Assembly (NCBI GenBank): GCA_938010615.1
Contig: CALLUY010000135.1
Span: 1 to 33,214 of the forward strand
Source of the DNA: an uncultured Pirellulaceae bacterium
Lineage (GTDB): Bacteria > Planctomycetota > Planctomycetia > Pirellulales > Pirellulaceae
Length of the DNA: 33,214 nucleotides
Direction: 5' to 3'
Every line of letters starts with the position of its first letter. The first letter of the stretch is position 1. The position numbers were made by a program, and so were the translations under genes. Below, piece after piece: positions 15,179 through 23,703 of the stretch. Below the pieces are notes generated by a model. It saw only the letters and a list, made by a program, of their open reading frames with translations, had not been told where the DNA came from and made no database searches.

Positions 15179-16240
15179 ATGAAGAATTGTTTGGAAATTG
15201 AACACGCGGCTGAATTGAGCGGTGAGTTGGCCTTTCTACACGAGGTCACCTGCGACTTGTTGAACGTTGAAGCACATTCGCGTTATGCAGAATGGCTAGA
15301 CGACAATGGCGACCAATCCCGCGCGGCTTTCTTGCGTGAATTGTCCACGGCGTTTGTGAACCTAGGGCCCGGAACGAAGATTCCTCAACTCTACTCTTAC
15401 GATACATCGTGGACGAATATGGTTGGCCTGCCACTAGCCAAGGCAATCGCCCAACACGACCTATACGACCACAGCAGTTTCATCTTCAGGTCTGCGAAAC
15501 CAACACTAAAAATTGAGCTTGAGAACGTTATTCAGCGTGCAATGCGCACTGGTGAAGACACCCCCCATGAAAACGACATATTTGCGATTGGGCAGACTAA
15601 ATTCGAAGGGCTACCTGATATGCCAGCGAATATTGATTGGCCAAAAAATGAACATGGATTCTTGCGATTCTTGGCTCAGATCAATCTGACGGAAATTGCA
15701 GGGACTGTGGCAGCACAATCAATGTTAGTGCGCGAGGGAACCCTTAGCTTTTTTGCAATGCCGGGCGAAAATGAACCTACGGGTAACATTGCCGAGAACA
15801 ATTGTTTTTGTTTGTACTTCGCCCCAAGTCTGAACTTGGTTAGACGCTCTCTGCCACCTGGCATTGCCGAAGAGTGCGAAAGTGGGCCCGCTGTCAAACT
15901 TCAACTAACTGAAACTTGGGACCTCCCAGGGAGTGATACTTTGGAATCCGAAAAATTCCAGGCAGTGCATGGCAGGGTTGGAAACTACGAAACAGAAGAG
16001 GAACTACACGAGATTCGGCTGGAGTTGCATCAATTATCGAATCATCTTTTTGGTTACCCTGTTGATTGCAGTTCCCATATCAACCCTGCGCCCGAGGGCT
16101 ACTCCAACCTATTGACGCTTGTCGATAACACTGCGACCAGATGGCTCTGGGGAGGTGGCGATGGACTTAATATTTCAGTGCCATTTGATAGAATTCTGGA
16201 ACTTGAAAAACCTCAGCCAACTTACGGAGTCGTTGGGTAG
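15179..16240 (+). CDS. TIGR02996 plus DUF1963 (YwqG-like) protein, cassette-like
   Basis: The product is 353 residues. Residues 16-55 match the TIGR02996 repeat-companion domain (FLHEVTCDLLNVEAHSRYAEW, then DDNGDQSRAAFLREL), common in planctomycetes and myxobacteria. Residues 135-350 resemble DUF1963/YwqG: TKFEGLPDMPANIDWP, FLAQINLTEIAG, GTLSFFAMPG, HLFGYPVD and LLTLVDN are the usual landmarks. It is predicted to be soluble. The function of either domain is unknown. The gene lies just downstream of the second attC-like site. After its stop (16241-16362) there is no third clear copy of the site. Confidence 0.75.
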   Translation: MKNCLEIEHAAELSGELAFLHEVTCDLLNVEAHSRYAEWLDDNGDQSRAAFLRELSTAFVNLGPGTKIPQLYSYDTSWTNMVGLPLAKAIAQHDLYDHSSFIFRSAKPTLKIELENVIQRAMRTGEDTPHENDIFAIGQTKFEGLPDMPANIDWPKNEHGFLRFLAQINLTEIAGTVAAQSMLVREGTLSFFAMPGENEPTGNIAENNCFCLYFAPSLNLVRRSLPPGIAEECESGPAVKLQLTETWDLPGSDTLESEKFQAVHGRVGNYETEEELHEIRLELHQLSNHLFGYPVDCSSHINPAPEGYSNLLTLVDNTATRWLWGGGDGLNISVPFDRILELEKPQPTYGVVG

Positions 16241-16362
16241 GTTGAGAAATAACAATTTGATGCAAGCGAATCCCGGCTTGCGAGCGTGAGTTGAAGCAAT
16301 GACTTCCGTTCCGGCTGTTCCGGCTCGGTGAACACTACCATTGTCACGCTTGAGAGTGCTGC

Positions 16363-16935
16363 ATGAAACGAATGAACCAAGTCATCCTTGTTGGCTCGTT
16401 CGTTCCGTTTTGCTGGCTCGCATTCATGGCGTTTCACGAACTGGGCCACGTAATCGCTGGTTTCTCCACCGGTGGCTCGGTAACCAAGGTCGTCGTTCAT
16501 CCTTTCTCCATATCCCGCACTGACGTTTCACCAAACCCTTGCCCACTGGTTACTGTCTGGGCGGGGCCGATCATAGGTGTTTTGATACCCATCTTCTTAT
16601 GGGGCGCGTTTTGGAAATTCAGAATACAAGGCGATTATCTCGCACGGTTTTTCGCCGGTTTTTGCCTAATCGCTAATGGAGCTTATATTTCAATCGGATC
16701 GTTTGAAAAAATTGGTGACGCTGGTGACATGATGAAACACGGATCGCCGACATGGCTTTTATGGCTATTCGGCATCATCACTGTACCGGTTGGCTTCTTG
16801 TTTTGGCATCGACTTGGCCCTAAATTTGGATTGGGCGAATCGAATGGTGATGTCGACGAATGGGCAGCATACGTGTCGCTCGGACTGTTCACACTTTTGT
16901 TCATTGCGACCTGTTTGGTTAGTCCGAGATCCTAG
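16363..16935 (+). CDS. Small HELGH-motif membrane protein (M50-like)
   Basis: The product is 190 residues with about five hydrophobic segments (9-24, 60-85, 93-108, 128-147, 167-185). HELGHVIAGF at 25-34 is the zinc-binding HExxH motif of site-2-protease-like (M50) membrane proteins, and it sits inside or near the first helix as expected. I do not see the second M50 motif (NPxxD-like), so proteolytic activity is uncertain. It lies at the end of the cassette-like region and is followed by a plausible terminator. Confidence 0.7.
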   Translation: MKRMNQVILVGSFVPFCWLAFMAFHELGHVIAGFSTGGSVTKVVVHPFSISRTDVSPNPCPLVTVWAGPIIGVLIPIFLWGAFWKFRIQGDYLARFFAGFCLIANGAYISIGSFEKIGDAGDMMKHGSPTWLLWLFGIITVPVGFLFWHRLGPKFGLGESNGDVDEWAAYVSLGLFTLLFIATCLVSPRS

Positions 16936-16993
16936 GTACATCAGATGGCGCGTGGTGGGCCCGAGCTACTGCCGATCGCGACAACGAGCGAGT

Positions 16994-17022
16994 ACTCGGA
17001 ATACCGAAGTCTTTTTTATTTT
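16994..17022 (+). terminator. Rho-independent terminator after the HELGH gene
   Basis: ACTCGG (16994-16999), loop AATA and CCGAAGT (17004-17010) form a 6-bp stem with one bulge. It is followed by CTTTTTTATTTT (17011-17022). It lies between the convergent genes ending at 16935 (plus) and 17060 (minus). Confidence 0.55.
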
Positions 17023-17059
17023 GATTGTACGCGTCCTACGACCTTGCCCGACCGTAGGC

Positions 17060-17950
17060 TTAGAAGCAGGAAAGCAACGATTCGATTTCCTCGATCAGCT
17101 CACGGCGTAGCGGGGCCGCTTGATCAGCGACCCCTCGTTGGAGCTTCTCATACTGCTGGCGACCTTCGGCGGTTTCGATCAGAACAGGATCATATTCACC
17201 GTACGAAGAAAGATCGTAGGGACTCGCTCGCATGTCGATCTCCCGAGCGTAAAGAGCCAAGCGAAAACATCGCAGCAACAAATCGCTTCCGATCCACGGC
17301 ATGGATTTGAATGCCCATTTGTATAAGTCCATGTTTGCGTGAATGCAGCCGGGCTGTTCCATCTCCGAACGTGATTCCAAAGTCGGTTCGACTTTATTGA
17401 GTGGCTTCGCATCGATTGCGTAGAATCGAAAGGCATCAAAATGCGTGCAGGTCAAAGGTCGCGACTCCACGATGGCGTCGATTTCATGTTGCGGCAACCG
17501 CAGTGGGGTCGTTCTTTCGTGGCGCACTTCCTGACCGCGGTAGACCATCGCCCATTCGTGCAAACCCAAACACGAAAAATTTCCTTTTCGCGATTCCGTT
17601 TTGCGAAGCAGATCGACGGTCCATTCGAGCCGCCGCTTGGACTTGTCATTCAGCAATGACGGATCAGCAAAAATCACGTCGCCATCAGTTCGATAGTGCT
17701 TATCGGAAAAGTGATTCGGCGCACCGGCAGGGCAGTGGAGACGCACGCTTGCTCCCGGATGCCACTGTTCAAGTCGCCCCGACGAGTAGCGGTAGTAGAC
17801 AAACAAAAAGTCATCAACAGGATGAGACTTTCCATTGACCCTACGTTCGCGAAACGGAACCGTCCACTGGCTCACATCTTCCAGATACGCAAGCGCGCGA
17901 CGCTGCCATTGGGATTGCGTGAGTATCTGGTTAGTCGTTTCCGATTTCAT
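17060..17950 (-). CDS. Conserved protein, often annotated 3-methyladenine DNA glycosylase
   Basis: The product is 296 residues, soluble. Recognisable landmarks of this family are HPVDDFLFVYYRYSSGRLEQWHPG at about 43-66, CLGLHEWAMVYRG at about 127-139, THFDAFRFY near 169 and QPGCIHANMDLYKWAFKSMPW near 200-220. Relatives in actinobacteria and planctomycetes carry the label 3-methyladenine DNA glycosylase, but I see no helix-hairpin-helix or AAG fold signature to support that reaction. The first ATG at 17950 is used. It probably shares a transcript with the methyltransferase gene 52 bases upstream. Confidence 0.7.
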   Translation of the reverse strand: MKSETTNQILTQSQWQRRALAYLEDVSQWTVPFRERRVNGKSHPVDDFLFVYYRYSSGRLEQWHPGASVRLHCPAGAPNHFSDKHYRTDGDVIFADPSLLNDKSKRRLEWTVDLLRKTESRKGNFSCLGLHEWAMVYRGQEVRHERTTPLRLPQHEIDAIVESRPLTCTHFDAFRFYAIDAKPLNKVEPTLESRSEMEQPGCIHANMDLYKWAFKSMPWIGSDLLLRCFRLALYAREIDMRASPYDLSSYGEYDPVLIETAEGRQQYEKLQRGVADQAAPLRRELIEEIESLLSCF

Positions 17951-18002
17951 CTTGTTGAGTCGAATTGCGTTCGACTTTTACTGTCCGATTTTTCGAATGC
18001 AA

Positions 18003-18779
18003 CTAAATTTTTGTCGCACGTGTCGCGATGAACAAATCAATATAGTCTGACAACGCCTGTAGCTCAGCCCACTTATCCTCATAGAAGCCTGTGATCGCAA
18101 ACCCGGCTGCGATTTGGCCGGCGACTTGATCCTCAAGGCTATGACCAAACCACAGTGGTTCATCTTGATCGATCAGGGCCTGCTTTTCTGCTTCCGGTAA
18201 ATCGTAGTCGCTGTACGGAATCTTGTGCCGAACAAGCAACTCGCCTGCTTCCATTTTGTCGTAGTCGAAAATGTGCGTTAGCGGATTGATGAATCCAACC
18301 ATCAACGATCCGCCCGTCTTCAAAACACGGTAACACTCTTTCCAAACAGGAATCACATCTGGAACAAATGAGTTCGAACATGGATTCACAATCATGTCGA
18401 AGGACCCGTCGTAGAAAACTGACAAGTCTCGCATGTCGCCAAGCACCGAACCGATCGTAAGACCTTCCCGCTTGGCAACAACCTGATCTTGCTCAAGTTG
18501 CCCCGGACTGTTGTCGAGCGTCGTGACTTCGGCACCGGCAGCAGCCAAAACAGGAGCCTGTTGTCCGCCGCCACCGGCAAGACACAAGATCTTCTTTCCT
18601 TCAACGGGCATCAACCAATCTGTCGGAATCGGCTTTTCTGGCGTAAGCACAATGCTCCATTGACCGGCACGTGCGGCGGCAATCTCCTCAGCCGAAACAG
18701 GCTTCGTCCAGCGGTTCCCTTTTGAAACCAGTGAATCCCAAGCCTGACGGTTGTGAATTGCTGGGTCAGATTGAGTCAT
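18003..18779 (-). CDS. Class I SAM-dependent methyltransferase
   Basis: The product is 258 residues from the ATG at 18779. An upstream ATG at 18818 would add 13 residues, but the family normally starts close to the AIHNRQAWDSLV segment. ILCLAGGGGQQAPVLAAAGAEVTTLDNS is the SAM-binding Rossmann motif I and the following acidic residue. FDMIVNPCSNSFVPD and WKECYRVLKTGGSLMVGF are motifs II-III of class I enzymes (Methyltransf_11 type). The substrate is unknown. Transcription is away from threonine synthase; the 175 bases between the two starts should hold both promoters. Confidence 0.85.
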   Translation of the reverse strand: MTQSDPAIHNRQAWDSLVSKGNRWTKPVSAEEIAAARAGQWSIVLTPEKPIPTDWLMPVEGKKILCLAGGGGQQAPVLAAAGAEVTTLDNSPGQLEQDQVVAKREGLTIGSVLGDMRDLSVFYDGSFDMIVNPCSNSFVPDVIPVWKECYRVLKTGGSLMVGFINPLTHIFDYDKMEAGELLVRHKIPYSDYDLPEAEKQALIDQDEPLWFGHSLEDQVAGQIAAGFAITGFYEDKWAELQALSDYIDLFIATRATKI

Positions 18780-18954
18780 ACTTTTTGTTTTATTCGAAAG
18801 GCAATCGAAAATATTCATGCTGACGCGTCAAATCGCTGAATCCGGAGCGGACTGCCGAGATAAAATGAAACTAATTACCGTATGCAGATTTTGCCGAAAT
18901 GAGCAATAATGTCTCGCTCAACCTAACAGCAACTCCAACCCAATTCGCCAAATC

Positions 18955-20322
18955 ATGTCCACTGCGACTCCCGAACTTTCCAACTCCACAACCGAAGCCC
19001 AAACCTATTTTCGCTGCTTCGCTGGCTGCGAAGGCAAACACTCGATTTACGATGTGATTTACACGTGCCCGACGTGCGGCAGTCTGCTGGAAGTTTATCA
19101 TGAACGCGAACCACTGAAAGTGCGCAACGCTTACAAATGGCAGCAGCTTTTCGATTCGCGATCCAGCACCACGAACTGGCCTTACGGCAGCGGCGTCTGG
19201 TCGATGCGCGAGTGGGTGATTCCCAGCCTGAAAGACGAAAACATCGTCAGCATGTGCGAAGGCAACACGAACCTGTTTTGGGCCGACCGACTCGGACGAC
19301 AAATCGGCATTCCGGATCTGTGGATCAAACTTTGCGGCAACAGCCACACTGGCTCCTTCAAGGACCTTGGCATGACGGCGCTGGTCAGCGTGGTCAAGCA
19401 GATGATGACAAAGCCTGACAGCCCAGTGAAAGCTGTCGCGTGTGCGAGCACCGGAGACACGAGCGCTGCTCTGGCGGCATACGCAGCTTACGCCGGAATC
19501 CCAGCAGTGATTTTCTTGCCAGCTGGCAAAGTGAGCACGGCCCAGTTGATTCAACCGGTTTCCAATGGCGCTCATGTTCTGGCACTGGATACTGACTTCG
19601 ATGGCTGCATGAAGATCGTCAAGGAAGTCACGGAAGACCAAAGCATTTACTTGGCCAACTCGATGAACAGCCTTCGCATCGAAGGGCAGAAAACGGTCGG
19701 CATCGAAATCATTAAACAGTTCGACTGGGAAGTTCCAGACTGGATCATCATTCCTGTCGGCAACCTTGGCAACATCAGTGCGTTGCATAAAGGATTTCAA
19801 CTGATGATGGACCTTGGGCTGATCACGAAAATGCCACGACTTGTTGCGGCTCAGGCTGCGAAAGCGGATCCGTTTTATCAGTCGTTCAAAAATGACTTCA
19901 AGGACAAAGTCGCCGTAACGGCAGGTGAAACTTTGGCCAACGCGATTCGAATCGGAGATCCGGTTAGCTACGCGAAAGCAGTCAAGGCCGTCCAAGAAAC
20001 CAACGGCATCGTCGAACAGGCGACAGAAGCGGAACTGGCCGAAGCAGCTGCGGAAGCGGATTTAACCGGCATGTACTGCTGCCCTCACACGGGCGTTGCA
20101 CTTGCCGTTTTGAAAAAGCTGGCCAAATCGGGTCAGATCAAATCGAATGAACGAGCGATCGTAATCAGCACCGCTCACGGACTGAAGTTCACGGACTTCA
20201 AAGTGAAATACCACGAATCGAAATTGGACGACATCGCCAGCGAACTTGCGAACCCACCGGCGTATGTGCAAGCGGATGCGAGTGCGGTCAAGGATGAAAT
20301 CGCGAAACGCTTGGGGCTGTAA
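18955..20322 (+). CDS. thrC: Threonine synthase
   Basis: The product is 455 residues. An N-terminal zinc-ribbon-like part (Cys21, Cys25, Cys38, Cys41 in CFAGC and TCPTCG) precedes a PLP fold-type II domain. Lys136 in [12 protein letters not shown] binds [22 protein letters not shown] binds the substrate/phosphate, and [11 protein letters not shown] is the second phosphate-binding loop. It converts O-phosphohomoserine to threonine. It stands alone, divergent from a methyltransferase gene and convergent with an AhpD-like gene. A large minus-strand ORF over the same bases is a shadow. Confidence 0.93.
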   Translation: MSTATPELSNSTTEAQTYFRCFAGCEGKHSIYDVIYTCPTCGSLLEVYHEREPLKVRNAYKWQQLFDSRSSTTNWPYGSGVWSMREWVIPSLKDENIVSMCEGNTNLFWADRLGRQIGIPDLWIKLCGNSHTGSFKDLGMTALVSVVKQMMTKPDSPVKAVACASTGDTSAALAAYAAYAGIPAVIFLPAGKVSTAQLIQPVSNGAHVLALDTDFDGCMKIVKEVTEDQSIYLANSMNSLRIEGQKTVGIEIIKQFDWEVPDWIIIPVGNLGNISALHKGFQLMMDLGLITKMPRLVAAQAAKADPFYQSFKNDFKDKVAVTAGETLANAIRIGDPVSYAKAVKAVQETNGIVEQATEAELAEAAAEADLTGMYCCPHTGVALAVLKKLAKSGQIKSNERAIVISTAHGLKFTDFKVKYHESKLDDIASELANPPAYVQADASAVKDEIAKRLGL

Positions 20323-20344
20323 TGTGGTTGTGGCTTCCAGCCGT

Positions 20345-20524
20345 AATCGTTTAACGGCAAGCCGTTCAATGAAGTTGACATCACCCTTCGTTTTGGCTTT
20401 TCAGTAGGGTCGTGCAGTTGGGGAGGTGGCATAAGCCTCTGGCTTGTGGACATGCAGAACACAGGCCAGAGGCCTATGCCACCGAGACTTTGGCTTCATT
20501 GAACGGTATTGCCGTTAAACGATT
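20345..20524. repeat. Nested palindrome between convergent genes
   Basis: Outer arms at 20345-20374 (AATCGTTTAACGGCAAGCCG at the start) and 20494-20524 are near-perfect inverse copies, differing by a small indel. Inside them a different palindrome has arms at 20425-20447 (GGTGGCATAAGCCTCTGGCT at the start) and 20461-20483, with two G/A differences. The structure ends one base before the stop of the AhpD-like gene and begins 22 bases after the stop of thrC. It may be a miniature element that gained a second one, and could end transcription from both sides. Confidence 0.88.
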
Positions 20525-20525
20525 C

Positions 20526-21122
20526 CTAGCCAAACTTGGCTTTCTCCGCCAGCCACTTGTCTTTCGCGATCCGCGACATCCAATCTTCGGGCCCCACATC
20601 CAAACCGTCGGCAACACGGTTGATGTAACTGAAGTAGCCGATCACTTGGACGGCGACCGTGATCTGACTGTCGCTCAGCCCCAGATCTTTCAAGCGATCA
20701 ACATCGGCAGCATTCATCTGCCCCGGCGTCAGCGTTAGCTTCACCGCGTAATCACAAAGTGCTCGATCTGCCTCGTCCAGTTCGCTATCGGTGCACGTGC
20801 GGTAGTCCCAAATCAACTTCTCCGCGACGTCCGGCTTGCTTGACTCCTGACCGAAGTCTTCCGCATGCGACAATGTTCAGTAAAAACAATCATTGACGTT
20901 GCTGACCACCGCCGCCAGCATCTCGCGACGCATCGGAGAAAGCTCGTTCTTCGCTTTCATTAACGAACCGTAGAATCCCATCGACCCTTCGGCGCTCCGC
21001 GGATCTTGCGACATGATTTTGATGATACCCGCAACGTAGCCAGCGCGCTTCATCGCCGCATCGTAGATTTTGCGCAACCGACCAGTCGAATTTTCAGGTT
21101 CGATTTGTTCAATGAATGGCAT
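20526..21122 (-). CDS. AhpD-like/carboxymuconolactone decarboxylase family protein, probable selenoprotein (CxxU)
   Basis: Reading through one in-frame TGA (20877-20879) gives 198 residues, the normal length of this peroxidase-related AhpD-like family. The start is ATG 21122, with GGGAGG six bases upstream; an upstream in-frame ATG adds eight doubtful residues. The family active site is CxxC followed by H, used to reduce peroxides or disulfides. Here it reads VNDC79-F-Y-TGA82-TLSH, so the TGA stands exactly where the second Cys belongs. All landmarks on both sides are kept (ELSPMRREMLAAVVS; LCDYAVKLTLTP; VQVIGYFSYINRVADGL). A hairpin with a GG-starting loop follows at SECIS distance. Selenocysteine is the best explanation; a Cys-to-stop mutation (TGC/TGT to TGA) is the alternative. 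Automated annotation would split it in two. Confidence 0.85.
20842..20858 (-). promoter_or_regulatory. Putative bacterial SECIS hairpin
   Basis: On the minus strand, 18 bases after the TGA, GACTTC and GGAGTC form a 6-bp stem (one G-U pair) around the loop GGTCA. A possible GC/GC extension lies beyond a purine internal loop. Bacterial SECIS hairpins sit within the coding sequence just 3' of the UGA and carry G in the first positions of a small loop; the E. coli fdhF loop also contains GGUC. Folding was done by eye. Confidence 0.6.
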
Positions 21123-21141
21123 ACCGACCTCCCAAAAACCG

Positions 21142-21210
21142 GCCACAGATGTATACAGATCACCGCAGATACGAATTTGTCATCTGTGCGAATCTGTGTT
21201 CATCGGTGGC
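21142..21210. repeat. Interspersed repeat of the CACAGATG type
   Basis: The 69-base unit starts GCCACAGATG, ends CATCGGTGGC, and contains several copies of CAGAT/ATCTG words. It matches the very common repeat that reads like 'ATCTGTGTTCATCGGTGGC' in many Gram-negative phyla (from memory). It lies between the start of the AhpD-like gene and the stop of the hydrolase gene, both minus strand, 6 bases from the latter. Confidence 0.75.
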
Positions 21211-21215
21211 TAAAA

Positions 21216-22139
21216 CTACTTTGTCAAAAAGCCATTCACGTCCAACCAAACTTTCAAATTGTCTTCCCAGCCATCGCAAGCGTTGCCGTTTTTGCGAAGG
21301 CCGTAACCGTGTCCGCCTTTTTGCCAAGCGTGAATTTCTGCTTTGACGCCATGTTGCAACAGTCGAGCGTACAGCAAACCCGATTGAGCACCTCGCATCA
21401 CGTCGTCGGAAGTCACCGCAAGGAACGTCGGAGGCGTATCTTTGGTCACATTGATTAAGTCGCCAAGCTCAACCACGTTGTCCTTGTATCCGTTGCCCAG
21501 ATACGCCGCGTAGATTGGGCAAATGAAGTTTGGACGACAGCTAAGCTTGTCGGCTTCGTCCACTGCTTCGTAGCTATTCGTTTCGTATTGCGTGCCAGCC
21601 ATCACTGTTAGGTGGCCTCCCGCGGAAAACCCGAGCACACCGATTCGATCGGAGTCAATTTTGTACTGTTCGGCTTTGCTGCGAACAATGCGAATCGAAC
21701 GCTGCACGTCCTGCATCGGCTCCCAATGATAGTTATCTTTGTTTCTGCGGGGCACTCGGTATTTCAACAGAAAAACAGTCACGCCGATCGAGTTAAACCA
21801 CTCCGCCAATTCAACGCCTTCATGCTGATAAGCCAACATCATGTAGCCGCCTCCGGGGCAGACTACGACCGCGGCACCGTTCTTCTTTTCGGCCGGCGGT
21901 TCGTAAACCGTCAGGACAGGAGTATCAACATAGAAGATCGCTTCGTCAGTTGTCTTTGCTTTGGCAGCATCGATTTCCTTTTGCTCCATCAGTTTCGCAT
22001 CGGCGGGCAAGCCGTTCGGCCAGACGGTGATCACCTCATTTTTGACCGCAGCCTCCTCTTGTGGCGAAGCAACCGCTACAGCACTGACAACACAAAACAT
22101 GACCAAGACAGCACAAAGGTCGAAGATACGAATGAACAT
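21216..22139 (-). CDS. Secreted alpha/beta hydrolase (esterase-like)
   Basis: The product is 307 residues from ATG 22139; a GTG at 22175 would add 12 residues before the signal peptide. Residues 1-25 are a signal peptide (FDLCAVLVMFCVVSAVAVAS). The fold is the BD-FAE/acetyl-xylan-esterase-like alpha/beta hydrolase: CPGGGY at 94-99 forms the oxyanion hole, GFSAGG at 170-175 carries the nucleophile Ser172, SDD near 250 can supply the acid, and GGHGYG near 281-286 the His. Likely exported, acting on an acylated sugar or similar ester, as in planctomycete polysaccharide use; no sulfatase or glycosidase is nearby, so the substrate is open. Confidence 0.85.
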   Translation of the reverse strand: MFIRIFDLCAVLVMFCVVSAVAVASPQEEAAVKNEVITVWPNGLPADAKLMEQKEIDAAKAKTTDEAIFYVDTPVLTVYEPPAEKKNGAAVVVCPGGGYMMLAYQHEGVELAEWFNSIGVTVFLLKYRVPRRNKDNYHWEPMQDVQRSIRIVRSKAEQYKIDSDRIGVLGFSAGGHLTVMAGTQYETNSYEAVDEADKLSCRPNFICPIYAAYLGNGYKDNVVELGDLINVTKDTPPTFLAVTSDDVMRGAQSGLLYARLLQHGVKAEIHAWQKGGHGYGLRKNGNACDGWEDNLKVWLDVNGFLTK

Positions 22140-22214
22140 CACTACCCAATTGGTTAAGGACAGAATTCGGAACACGAAGTAAATTTAATACTAACAGAAA
22201 TCTCAACCTCAAGC

Positions 22215-23393
22215 TCAAGCCTGCGGTTTGCAATGAGCGGAACAAAACGACCACTTTGGAATGTCGCTTGGGATGGGAGCATTACTATCGATGAAGCTGA
22301 CAATAGAATCCGGATCGTCAAATATTGCGATCAAATCGTGATAGGGCTGGTTCACAGCCAACTGTTTCACGATCGGATAGATTGGCTTTTCTTCTGTCCA
22401 GTATGCCGTATTGAGAAAAACCATGGGGCTCGAAGCACCTGTCGTCGCGTAATGATTTTGCGTCGCGTCCTGAAAGATTTCTTGAATCGTTCCGGCACTT
22501 CCGGGAGCGAAAACCAATCCGGATCTTGCGATTGTTACCAAACCATCTTCGCGTACGCTGTTAGCAAAATATTTTGCCACGTGAGACGCGAAAGGTGTTG
22601 GTGGCTCGTGCCCGTAGAGCCACGTTGGAATTCCGAGACTGATGTGATTGTCGCCACTGACAATGGGATACTTTTGCTGAACTCGAAACGCAGCAGCAAG
22701 CCACTGCTTGTCTTTGTAAGATGGAGCTTCGGCCAGTTCGCCGACTGCGGTTTCCAATTCAGCGTCGGTCCGATCAACGAACCATGCTCCCACGTGCGTC
22801 GCTTCCATGGCTCCAGGACCACCGCCGCTGACCATCAAGTATCCTCTTCGAGTCAACTCTCTGGAGATCTTCGCGGCGGTCAGGTAAGCATCGTCGGATC
22901 GCTTCATCGAGTGCCCACCCATCATGCCGACAATTTTTCCGTGCGCCGCATGATTGGCCAGAAAGTCTTCAATCGCATCGGTCATCGCCATGTCGTGCAA
23001 TCGCCTGGCGAGCGCGTCTGCGATCGTGGTCGGATTGGGGCCGCCGGAATCGAGCCAGTATTGATAAACCTTTGCGTCTGTTGTTTGGCAGTAACTACAA
23101 GGATCTTCCGAATCAAAGCCATCGAATAGCGTATCGGCCGAATACAAAATGGGCGCGTACGGATTGAACGGCAGGTCCGTCAGCTTTGGAAAAACGGCTG
23201 CTCCACGTTGAACAACTGATGACAGCACCACGTCAGGTAACTCGCAGCCCAGAAAGACCGTGTTGGAGATCGCCGATTCCAAAATCGCGTCAGTGAGAGA
23301 ACCAAGATCAACACTTTGAACCACGACGTCTTTCAACGACTTACCGTGATCGAGGTGAGCTTTAAGTTCGCCAATCGTATGAATTTCCAGCAT
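22215..23393 (-). CDS. LOG-family nucleotide-binding protein
   Basis: The product is 392 residues. Residues 1-110 are an N-terminal extension with paired Cys (CSYC near 99-102). The Rossmann-like LOG core spans 150-380: IVGMMGGHSMKRSDDAY, MVSGGGPGAMEATHVGAW at 187-204 and PGSAGTIQEIFQDA at 297-310. The last is the PGGxGTxxE signature with Ser in place of the second Gly, as in long actinobacterial and planctomycete relatives. LOG proteins hydrolyse nucleotide 5'-monophosphates; the old name is lysine decarboxylase-like. It starts 178 bases from the tRNA gene on the opposite strand. Confidence 0.87.
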   Translation of the reverse strand: MLEIHTIGELKAHLDHGKSLKDVVVQSVDLGSLTDAILESAISNTVFLGCELPDVVLSSVVQRGAAVFPKLTDLPFNPYAPILYSADTLFDGFDSEDPCSYCQTTDAKVYQYWLDSGGPNPTTIADALARRLHDMAMTDAIEDFLANHAAHGKIVGMMGGHSMKRSDDAYLTAAKISRELTRRGYLMVSGGGPGAMEATHVGAWFVDRTDAELETAVGELAEAPSYKDKQWLAAAFRVQQKYPIVSGDNHISLGIPTWLYGHEPPTPFASHVAKYFANSVREDGLVTIARSGLVFAPGSAGTIQEIFQDATQNHYATTGASSPMVFLNTAYWTEEKPIYPIVKQLAVNQPYHDLIAIFDDPDSIVSFIDSNAPIPSDIPKWSFCSAHCKPQA

Positions 23394-23571
23394 TGTAAAT
23401 CGAGTATCAGGGGCGCGATATTTTCTGTGAACACGTACTTATACAGCAAGCGACGACATCCGGGTCGGGATATAGCCATGTCGGCTTTTCGCGTATAAGA
23501 TAAGCAGAATCATTCTATCCGCAGAAATACATGAACGTTTCCGGGCCTCATTGGTCCAAGAAACTCAACAC

Positions 23572-23645
23572 GCCCTCATAGCTCAACTGGATAGAGCACC
23601 GCTCTTCTAAAGCGGATGTTGCAGGTTCGAGTCCTGCTGGGGGTA
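23572..23645 (+). tRNA. trnR: tRNA-Arg (anticodon UCU)
   Basis: The gene is 74 bases. The acceptor stem GCCCTCA pairs with TGGGGGT (two G-U pairs). The D-arm is AGCTCAACTGGATAGAGC, the anticodon stem-loop CCGCT-CTTCTAA-AGCGG has anticodon TCT at 23606-23608, and the T-arm is GCAGG-TTCGAGT-CCTGC. The discriminator base is A, and CCA is not encoded. It reads AGA codons. Confidence 0.96.
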
Positions 23646-23703
23646 CTGAGCCGCATTGCTATAGGCATCAGTGGCTATCACAACACGCGTTTTTTTGTGT
23701 GCG

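Noticed and set aside
16241..16362. Possible third attC-like site after the DUF1963 gene
   Set aside because: An AATAACAATTTG word and short inverted pieces are present, but the shared arm of the other two sites is missing and no GTT core is in place.
18871..19995. 374-residue minus-strand ORF
   Set aside because: It is the antisense shadow of thrC, which has all threonine synthase motifs.
22233..23129. 298-residue plus-strand ORF
   Set aside because: It is the antisense shadow of the LOG-family gene.
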